From positions 1-11,466 of the forward strand of contig VSOA01000101.1 of the NCBI GenBank assembly GCA_009774585.1: a DNA stretch of 11,466 nt. Direction: 5' to 3'. Of this stretch, positions 6,477 through 11,466 are shown in pieces. Under the pieces are notes generated by a model. The model was not told the origin of the DNA. It made no database searches and saw only the letters and a list, made by a program, of their open reading frames with translations. The DNA is from Lachnospiraceae bacterium. Lineage in GTDB: Bacteria > Bacillota > Clostridia > Lachnospirales > Lachnospiraceae. Each line of letters begins with the position of its first letter. Within the stretch, counting starts at the first letter, position 1. The position numbers and the translations under genes were made by a program.

Positions 6477-8846
6477 CTACTCAGCCATATAAATCGCCAC
6501 TGCCTTCTCAACCTCATCGAGCGTCTCATCTAACGACCGTTCGCCCCTCATATAGCTGATTCCTTGCGTAAATACCGCATTCACCAACATCAAATCCGAA
6601 ATATACGCAGTGTTCACAGCCGACAGTTTCCTCTTGAAATAGGCAATCTCCTCGTCGGAAGCCCAGAAACTTTGGAAATCAACCCGATTACCATCCGGAT
6701 CGCTGGAACTCCAAGAACCATACTCCCCATTTTCTCCTAAATACTCCTCTTTCGGTGTGAACTGTATATCATACGCGTTCTGATTGATCGGAAGTCCATC
6801 GTATACACCCTGTACTTCTGAAGACAGGAATGCATCCATAAACTCCAATGCCGCTTCAGGTTGTGCCGACGCTGCACTGACTGCAAGCATTGTGTTGGGT
6901 TTAAATACCTGACTGCACTGTCCCTGCATAGGCACTGCTTTTGTATTTTCAAAATCCTTATTCTTATCGATAGAAATCATTTGCGTATATTCATACTGCG
7001 AAGGAATCCATCCTGTCATCATCTTTGTTTCTTTTCCGATATAATAAAGCATATCTGAATTGATACTCCACTCCGTTTCTTCCGCATCTACGCCATTGTA
7101 TTCCGACACACGTTCCATCCGTCTCTCATACTGCTCTCGCACTTCTTCGCCCATACCTTCCATCTGCGCATCAAAAATGCGTTTACATTGTTCCAGATAC
7201 TCTCCCAGCACGTCTCTCTCAATCGTTCCGTCTTCTTTCATCCATTTCGGCTCACTCGTTGCTGCAAAGCGCTTCATGAGCCCACGCTCTCCACCGATAC
7301 TCATAAGGTCCTTCTCAGGATTTTCTTCCCGCAGCTTCTCCACGGCTTCTGCCAGACCCGACAAGTCTGTTACATTCTCCAATCCGTCCACCCCTGATAC
7401 AATATACGGAACCGCGATTGTTGCCGGCGCCGCATATGCTTTTCCATCGCGTTTCATTGCCTCGATCACGTTGTCAAACAATGGTTCAACACTGCTATAC
7501 TGTGCCAGATAATCCGTCAAATCAAGCAACATTCCTTTGTCCACATAGGAGTCAAAAGGTAATCCATCCACTACAATCAAGTCCGGTCCTTCACCTGCCA
7601 TAATCTCCGTGTTCAATTTCTTAATTGCATCCTCTCTTGTTACGGCGTCGCCGCTTCCCATGCCAATCTGGTAGGACACGAACACATCCGGATGCTTTAC
7701 CTGATAAAGTGACACCGCCTGCCTGATATTGGCATCCTCCCGCAAACTGTAAATAGTAATCATATTCTCCGGTACAGCCGGAACATTCGGATCATAGGTG
7801 AATTTGATCAGCTTGCCACCTGTGAAAAGCCCCAGAAACACATCGTTATCAAGCTGCAGCATATCGATGATATAATAATCCGGATTGCTTAAAAGCGACA
7901 GATTGCCGTCCAGAATCTGTTCCATCATGTTCCCGCCAAGCACATGGCGATGAATTCCCTTCTTTCCTGTAACATAGACCGTTCCGTCATCACCCGGCAG
8001 AAGGTACATGGCACCGTAATCTGTTCCGTTATAGATTCTGTCCTTATAGTTCTCGCCCACAAAATCCGACAGCACTTCATCCGTGATATACTCTTCCTTA
8101 TCTAGGTCATAGATGATTGGCGCTTCGTCAAGTTCCCATTCATTATCAATAAAAAGCAGATTACCCTTGACCCACATCCATGACGGAGTATAATCCAACG
8201 TCAATATCTTCTCCGCACTTCCATCTTTGAATATCTCATAGATTGCTCCTAAACTGCTGGCAAAGATACGGTTATCGTCTCCCATGACAATTTGTCTGAA
8301 ATACATTTCATCTTCCGGAAAATCCACCTCGACAGGCACCTGTGTTCCGTCCGGCAGGACTAAAGCCAGCCTGAAGTCCGGGTCGTCGGAATTAGAATCA
8401 CCCACATAATACGTGAGCGCCACCGTGCCGTCCGGCGCCATATTCAAACTACTAATCCAATGGTCCTGATAATCTGCAAGCCAGTCCGGCGTCTCCGCAT
8501 TCCATGTTGCGCCTTGATCATCTGATATAAGCATTCCGACATTCCTGTCCACAATCACCAGTTTGCCATCCTCACGCACACATAAATCCACAGCTCCGGT
8601 CGCCTGTTCCGATACATCTATTTGTTCCTCCACATAGCGTCCCATGGCAGTCGGTCCGTCTCCGTTATTGCCGTCTTTTGACCCGGATTCTCCCATATTG
8701 CCTATCTCTTCGCTGTTATCTCCGATGTCGGCATTCACACCTTGTTCATCTGTTCCCGCACCGCCTCCACCACAGCCTGCCATAGCAAACACCATAGAAG
8801 CTGCAAGCAGCAGACTGATTATTTTCTTCATGCTCTTTTTAACCAT
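6477..8846 (-). CDS. Lipoprotein: Asp-box/propeller-like region fused to a family 1 extracellular solute-binding domain
   Basis: The product is 789 residues. A basic, hydrophobic leader ends in the lipobox MAGC (Cys25), followed by a Gly/Asp/Asn-rich linker (26 to about 62), so it should be anchored on the outer face of the membrane. Residues about 75-350 are repetitive beta sequence with DGKL, DGTV and DGTVYVTG turns and one canonical Asp box, SDDQGATW (108-115), suggesting a beta-propeller. From about 362 (MITIYSL) it reads as a family 1 sugar-binding protein: LYQVKHPDVFVSY, EIMAGEGPDLIVVDG, YVDKGMLLDLTDYL. Typical sugar-binding proteins are about 430 residues, so the first half is an added domain. 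Start 8846 has GGAAGAGAG just upstream; the longer frame from 8894 has no RBS. No permease genes are adjacent. It may deliver sugar to a distant ABC transporter or act as a co-receptor for the divergent kinase. Confidence 0.85.
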   Translation of the reverse strand: MVKKSMKKIISLLLAASMVFAMAGCGGGGAGTDEQGVNADIGDNSEEIGNMGESGSKDGNNGDGPTAMGRYVEEQIDVSEQATGAVDLCVREDGKLVIVDRNVGMLISDDQGATWNAETPDWLADYQDHWISSLNMAPDGTVALTYYVGDSNSDDPDFRLALVLPDGTQVPVEVDFPEDEMYFRQIVMGDDNRIFASSLGAIYEIFKDGSAEKILTLDYTPSWMWVKGNLLFIDNEWELDEAPIIYDLDKEEYITDEVLSDFVGENYKDRIYNGTDYGAMYLLPGDDGTVYVTGKKGIHRHVLGGNMMEQILDGNLSLLSNPDYYIIDMLQLDNDVFLGLFTGGKLIKFTYDPNVPAVPENMITIYSLREDANIRQAVSLYQVKHPDVFVSYQIGMGSGDAVTREDAIKKLNTEIMAGEGPDLIVVDGLPFDSYVDKGMLLDLTDYLAQYSSVEPLFDNVIEAMKRDGKAYAAPATIAVPYIVSGVDGLENVTDLSGLAEAVEKLREENPEKDLMSIGGERGLMKRFAATSEPKWMKEDGTIERDVLGEYLEQCKRIFDAQMEGMGEEVREQYERRMERVSEYNGVDAEETEWSINSDMLYYIGKETKMMTGWIPSQYEYTQMISIDKNKDFENTKAVPMQGQCSQVFKPNTMLAVSAASAQPEAALEFMDAFLSSEVQGVYDGLPINQNAYDIQFTPKEEYLGENGEYGSWSSSDPDGNRVDFQSFWASDEEIAYFKRKLSAVNTAYISDLMLVNAVFTQGISYMRGERSLDETLDEVEKAVAIYMAE

Positions 8847-8867
8847 ATACTCTCTTCCTCTCCTAAT

Positions 8868-8896
8868 ATTATACCGTCCGGTATCATTTTTCACAA
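8868..8896 (-). promoter_or_regulatory. Promoter of the lipoprotein-GH2 operon with a 14-bp palindromic operator
   Basis: On the minus strand, -35 TTGTGA (8896-8891) is followed by a 17-bp spacer and a perfect -10 TATAAT (8873-8868). The perfect palindrome ATACCG-TC-CGGTAT (8871-8884) lies in the spacer and overlaps the -10, where a bound repressor would block RNA polymerase. The compact two-armed shape would suit a TetR-like dimer, but that is inference. Just upstream, AAGCGCTT (8897-8904) recalls the core of a CcpA cre site without matching its ends. Confidence 0.6.
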
Positions 8897-8917
8897 AAGC
8901 GCTTCTTCTCTACGCGG

Positions 8918-8962
8918 ACAATAATTGTGCAGTCTGTTCTGCATAGAATCAGCATAGCAGAA
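8918..8962. promoter_or_regulatory. Additional dyads upstream of the lipoprotein promoter
   Basis: ACAAT-A-ATTGT (8918-8928) is a perfect 11-bp palindrome. TTCTGC (8937-8942) and GCAGAA (8957-8962) are inverted arms 14 nt apart, and GCATAG repeats directly at 8941 and 8952 with an 11-bp period. They lie between the lipoprotein -35 and the 50-bp half-site array. They may be extra regulator sites; no function is demonstrated by the sequence. Confidence 0.35.
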
Positions 8963-8966
8963 TAAT

Positions 8967-9016
8967 CTCTAAGGTTCCTCTAAACAGATTAAGAAATTCT
9001 TAGAGAATCTTTAAAG
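8967..9016. promoter_or_regulatory. Symmetric four-half-site array, candidate response-regulator operator
   Basis: On the plus strand, CTCTAAG (8967-8973) and CTCTAAA (8978-8984) are spaced 11 bp start to start. On the minus strand, CTTTAAA reads from 9016 and CTCTAAG from 9005, also 11 bp apart. The four sites are exactly symmetric about 8991.5, giving 7-4-7-14-7-4-7. A degenerate fifth copy (TCTTAAT, minus, from 8994) keeps the 11-bp phase. OmpR/PhoB-family regulators bind as dimers to direct repeats of about 11 bp, and such a regulator is encoded just downstream. The right-hand half-site coincides with the likely -35 of the regulator's own promoter. Confidence 0.6.
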
Positions 9017-9039
9017 ATTTTTGTGATAACATATATAAA
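9011..9039 (+). promoter_or_regulatory. Probable promoter of the two-component operon
   Basis: -10 TATAAA (9034-9039) stands 17 bp from TTAAAG (9011-9016), a poor -35 that coincides with the last half-site of the symmetric array. This arrangement suits activation by a bound OmpR-type regulator (autoregulation). The predicted leader is about 55 nt before the ATG at 9103. Confidence 0.4.
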
Positions 9040-9102
9040 AGAACAATCGGTGTTTTGACATACTTCACAACTTTCCGAAATTATACTGAAAGGACCATCA
9101 TC

Positions 9103-9789
9103 ATGCGCATTTTATTAGCGGAAGACGACAAAGAATTGAATAAGGCACTGACATGGCAGCTTACCGCTCAGGGCTACACCGTAGATTCCTGCTATGACGG
9201 AGAAGAAGCAATCTTTTATGGGCGACAGAATATCTACGACATCATACTCCTAGACCGTATGCTTCCTTACCACGAAGGGCTTGAAGTATTGACAAGGCTG
9301 CGCCAGCAGTCTATCCATGTTCCGGTTATTCTCATTACAGCACTCGGCACCTTGCAGGATAAAATCGCCGGATTAGATTTCGGTGCAGATGATTATCTGG
9401 TAAAACCCTTTGATTTCGAAGAGCTTTTAGCAAGAATCCGTTGTGTCACCAGACGTTCCCCCTTACTGAATGCACAGCCTGACATACTTTCTTATCACGA
9501 TATCGCATGGTCATGCAATAAAATGTGTCTGACCGGTCCGGGTGGAGACACTACTTTATCTAAACGTGAAGGCGATCTGTTGGAAAGTTTTCTCCATACC
9601 CCCGAACAGATTCTTGCCCGTGAAACCTTACTGCTCAAAGTCTGGGGACCGGACACAGATGTGGAAACGGGCAATCTGGATAATTACGTCCATTTTCTGC
9701 GACGCCGACTCAAAACAGTGGGCAGTTCACTGCAGATTAAGACCATCCGGGGCGTCGGATACGGTCTGGTCACACAAAATTACGATTAA
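9103..9789 (+). CDS. OmpR/PhoB-family response regulator
   Basis: The product is 228 residues. The receiver domain (1 to about 115) has the acidic pocket EDD (7-9), phosphoacceptor Asp51 in LLDRMLP, Thr79 in LITAL and Lys101 in VKPF. The C-terminal winged helix (about 130-228) shows LSKREGDLLE, the recognition-helix region DNYVHFLRRRLK and the IRGVGYGL wing. It is thus a DNA-binding transcription factor activated by phosphorylation. Start 9103 is supported by GAAAGGA 8 nt upstream; the frame is open to 9055 but without an RBS. It is followed after 37 bp by its cognate kinase gene. It is divergent from the lipoprotein-GH2 operon, and the intervening 50-bp symmetric array is its best candidate target. 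Confidence 0.95.
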   Translation: MRILLAEDDKELNKALTWQLTAQGYTVDSCYDGEEAIFYGRQNIYDIILLDRMLPYHEGLEVLTRLRQQSIHVPVILITALGTLQDKIAGLDFGADDYLVKPFDFEELLARIRCVTRRSPLLNAQPDILSYHDIAWSCNKMCLTGPGGDTTLSKREGDLLESFLHTPEQILARETLLLKVWGPDTDVETGNLDNYVHFLRRRLKTVGSSLQIKTIRGVGYGLVTQNYD

Positions 9790-9826
9790 CCAAATACCAA
9801 GCCGTTATATAAGGAAGGAATATACT

Positions 9827-11137
9827 ATGTTCCGCAAAGCACACCTATTATTTACACTGTTATGCGGCGGCAGCACAGCCGCCATTATGGTTATTATGTC
9901 ATTATTTTATCTGAGTGTATCTGAGAAAAGTCTCTACGACAATCAGTTTCGTTCTTTTCAGAATGATATCAGCACGATTACCGCCAGTCTGGAACAGTCA
10001 ACTTCGGTGTCCATGCAGTGGCTGGCACGAATCGAGGCGCAGAACGGCTACTCCATATTCATAGTCGATAACGGTACGCCTTTTCTTTATAACGATTTGC
10101 ACAGCAATGTTGACCCAACTAGTCAATCTCTTTTTTCTGAAAGTCTAGACGCTTACAATGCTTCTATTCTGGTTGAAAATCTGGATCCGGAAGGCAATAC
10201 CTATTCCGGCATCTGGCATTCCGAATACGAATTTACTTCTCCGACTACCGGCGACAGTTTCTACGCCTCACTAATCGATATCGAACGGAACCGCATACTT
10301 TCGCAAATCATTATTCTGTTTCCGCTATCGTCGCTGCATGTTTCCATTATGTCACAACGTATTCTGTTTCTATTGATTGACCTTTGTGCCGTAATTGCGC
10401 TTTTTACCTTTTCATGGGTCTTTACCGGAAAACTTCTGAAACCGTTACAGCAAAACCATGAAAAACAGCTTCAATTCGTTGCCGCCGCCTCTCACGAACT
10501 GCGCACGCCATTATCCGCTATCCTTGCCAGCAATGAATGCTGTCAGACCGCCTCCGAGGAAGAGCGCGTCGGTTTCTCCCAAACGATCCGTGGAGAAGGT
10601 AAACGCATGAACAATCTGATTGACGATATGCTGACCCTCGCCCATTCCGGCATGAGCCGCTTTCAGATTGACCGGAAATCAGTGGAATTGGACACCCTAT
10701 GCTTAAATGCATACGAGGCCTTCGAGCCGCTGTGCGAGCAAAAATGTATCGAGTTGTCGCTGCAATTACCCGATGCACCATTAATCCGCTGTAGCTGCGA
10801 CCCAGACCGCATCGCGCAGGTATTATCTATTCTGCTGCACAACGCCCTCAGCTATACTCCTGAAGGCGGACAGATTAATTTGTCTCTATTCTACCGCAAA
10901 GAGCGCAAACCATATTTTGAAATTGTCGTAACAGACACCGGTATCGGTATTACCGATGCTGAGAAACCTCATATCTTTGACCGTTTTTACCGTGCAGAAA
11001 AATCCCGAAGTACGAAAGGGCACTTCGGGTTAGGTCTTTCTATCGCCTATGAAATTGTAACCGGACATCACGGTAAAATATCTGTACGCGATAATCCGCT
11101 TGGCGGCAGTATCTTCACGGTGAAACTGCCGGAGTGA
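9827..11137 (+). CDS. Membrane sensor histidine kinase (HisKA/HATPase_c), partner of the upstream regulator
   Basis: The product is 436 residues. Transmembrane helix 1 is about residues 7-29, an extracytoplasmic sensor region of about 150 residues spans 30-178, and helix 2 is about 179-200. The H-box ASHELRTPL carries the phosphorylated His223. The ATPase domain has the N-box HNALSYTPEGG (Asn339), G1 DTGIGI (Asp370), the F-box FDRFYRAEKS and G2 GLGLS (401-405). Only about 23 residues separate helix 2 from His223, too few for a full HAMP domain, so signal transfer is probably direct through a short helix. Start 9827 follows AAGGAAGGAA by about 6 nt. The long frame from 9542 overlaps the regulator gene and is rejected. 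The sensor region matches no ligand-binding family I recognise; the neighbouring sugar genes suggest a carbohydrate signal. Confidence 0.93.
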   Translation: MFRKAHLLFTLLCGGSTAAIMVIMSLFYLSVSEKSLYDNQFRSFQNDISTITASLEQSTSVSMQWLARIEAQNGYSIFIVDNGTPFLYNDLHSNVDPTSQSLFSESLDAYNASILVENLDPEGNTYSGIWHSEYEFTSPTTGDSFYASLIDIERNRILSQIIILFPLSSLHVSIMSQRILFLLIDLCAVIALFTFSWVFTGKLLKPLQQNHEKQLQFVAAASHELRTPLSAILASNECCQTASEEERVGFSQTIRGEGKRMNNLIDDMLTLAHSGMSRFQIDRKSVELDTLCLNAYEAFEPLCEQKCIELSLQLPDAPLIRCSCDPDRIAQVLSILLHNALSYTPEGGQINLSLFYRKERKPYFEIVVTDTGIGITDAEKPHIFDRFYRAEKSRSTKGHFGLGLSIAYEIVTGHHGKISVRDNPLGGSIFTVKLPE

Positions 11138-11163
11138 TTAATGCTTCGCCGGTTTTTCGGCAG
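11126..11163 (+). terminator. Weak inverted repeat at the end of the kinase gene
   Basis: CTGCCG (11126-11131) and CGGCAG (11158-11163) are complementary and span the stop codon. A smaller GCCG/CGGC hairpin (11148-11161) has TTTTT in its loop instead of after the stem. It may end the two-component transcript, but it is not a classical intrinsic terminator. Confidence 0.3.
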
Positions 11164-11220
11164 AATAATTCTTATTTATGCTTGAAATATATTGCATGCA
11201 AAGCACCGTTCGAATCCCTA

Positions 11221-11412
11221 TCAAGGCAGAACTACTACGATATAAGCGTATATATCACCAGTTTCCCAATTAATACTATCTCCACCACCAGCTATTGACT
11301 CGCTAACAGGTGAAACCATTTTGACTGTTCCGCCCTTTGCAAGCGCTTCATTTACTTCCTCCAAATTTCCTTTTTTACAAAAAATACTTTTTAATAAATA
11401 TTTATGGTGAAT
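11221..11412 (-). pseudogene. Remnant of a small protein gene (63 codons, no start codon)
   Basis: The minus-strand frame is bounded by TAA (11415-11413) and TGA (11223-11221). Its conceptual product ends with NLEEVNEALAKGG, TVKMVSPVSES, then a GGGD turn and IYAYIVVVLP. It looks like a real small alpha/beta protein of about 60 residues, vaguely like DUF4177-type proteins of Firmicutes. No ATG or GTG precedes the conserved part. A leucine TTA stands just before KSIFCKKGNLEE, where an initiator might be expected, and no RBS lies upstream. I read it as a decayed gene, though a TTG start (about 11364) is conceivable. An overlapping 19-codon frame (ATG 11351) has a GGAGG but ends at once. Confidence 0.4.
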
Positions 11413-11450
11413 TTAGATTATCTCTTTAGAAGTTCTTATATGTCGGTATA

Positions 11451-11466
11451 GCCCGTATTTTCGGGC
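11451..11466. terminator. GC-rich hairpin at the window edge
   Basis: GCCCG (11451-11455) and CGGGC (11462-11466) form a 5-bp stem around TATTTT. The window ends at the stem, so any following T-run is not visible. It may be the terminator of a gene beyond the edge on either strand. The stretch 11138-11466 otherwise holds only the remnant frame and A/T-rich sequence. Confidence 0.3.

Noticed and set aside
6410..6529. Longer GH2 start giving 40 extra residues
   Set aside because: The extension is Arg/Trp-rich and overlaps the end of the lipoprotein gene. A good AAGGAG stands just before the ATGs at 6415 and 6409, where the family-like sequence begins.
8847..8894. Sixteen-residue upstream extension of the lipoprotein
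   Set aside because: It would cover the TATAAT promoter and palindrome, has no RBS, and would put charged residues before a normal lipoprotein signal peptide.
8891..8905. CcpA cre site around AAGCGCTT
   Set aside because: The core resembles a cre site, but the flanking TG and CA positions do not match, so it is kept only as a comment on the promoter entry.
9055..9087. TTGACA (9055-9060) with TATACT (9082-9087) as the regulator promoter
   Set aside because: The spacing is 21 bp. An 18-bp alternative -10 (AATTAT) would start transcription inside the ribosome binding site.
9542..9826. Kinase frame extended into the response regulator gene
   Set aside because: This overlaps the well-supported regulator frame. 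The ATG at 9827 has a strong RBS and begins a normal first transmembrane helix.
11292..11351. 19-codon minus-strand frame with a GGAGG and ATG
   Set aside because: It ends after 19 codons and overlaps a longer, more protein-like frame in another phase; probably fortuitous.

Overview
The window looks like a chromosomal segment of a Gram-positive, Lachnospiraceae-type Clostridia genome. The basis is moderate GC, strong AAGGA/GGAGG ribosome binding sites, a MepA-type MATE transporter, a lipoprotein sugar-binding protein and an OmpR-type two-component system. The genus cannot be fixed from the sequence alone. There is no rRNA, CRISPR array or intact mobile element.

Left end (1-398, minus strand): the first 19 codons of a membrane protein that resembles calcium/sodium (CaCA) antiporters run off the edge. 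Upstream of it are a good sigma-A promoter and a leader of about 225 nt. The leader has a GGGAGUAG element, a long-range P1 helix, internal hairpins and an intrinsic terminator whose 5' arm overlaps P1. This is the layout of an ON riboswitch, closest to the yybP-ykoY (Mn2+) class.

399-3396: a MATE efflux transporter (minus) and a membrane-anchored lipase-type alpha/beta hydrolase (plus) diverge from a 214-bp intergenic region. That region holds an 11-bp perfect inverted repeat placed between the two likely promoters. The lipase gene converges on the next gene across a shared hairpin terminator.

3410-11137: a probable carbohydrate sensing and utilisation module. A minus-strand operon encodes a lipoprotein, an apparent fusion of an N-terminal Asp-box/beta-propeller-like region with a family 1 extracellular solute-binding domain. 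It is followed by a cytoplasmic family 2 glycoside hydrolase. Divergent from the operon, on the plus strand, are an OmpR/PhoB-family response regulator and a two-helix histidine kinase. The shared intergenic region (8847-9102) is dense in symmetric sites. These include an exactly symmetric 50-bp array of four CTYTAAR half-sites in 11-bp-phased pairs, and a 14-bp palindrome lying on the -10 of the lipoprotein promoter. I infer that the two-component system controls both itself and the lipoprotein/GH2 operon, and that the lipoprotein captures or senses the sugar. No ABC permease is in view.

Right end (11138-11466): no intact gene. There is a 63-codon open frame on the minus strand that looks like the remnant of a small protein gene, a short tRNA-3'-end-like sequence, and a hairpin cut by the window edge.
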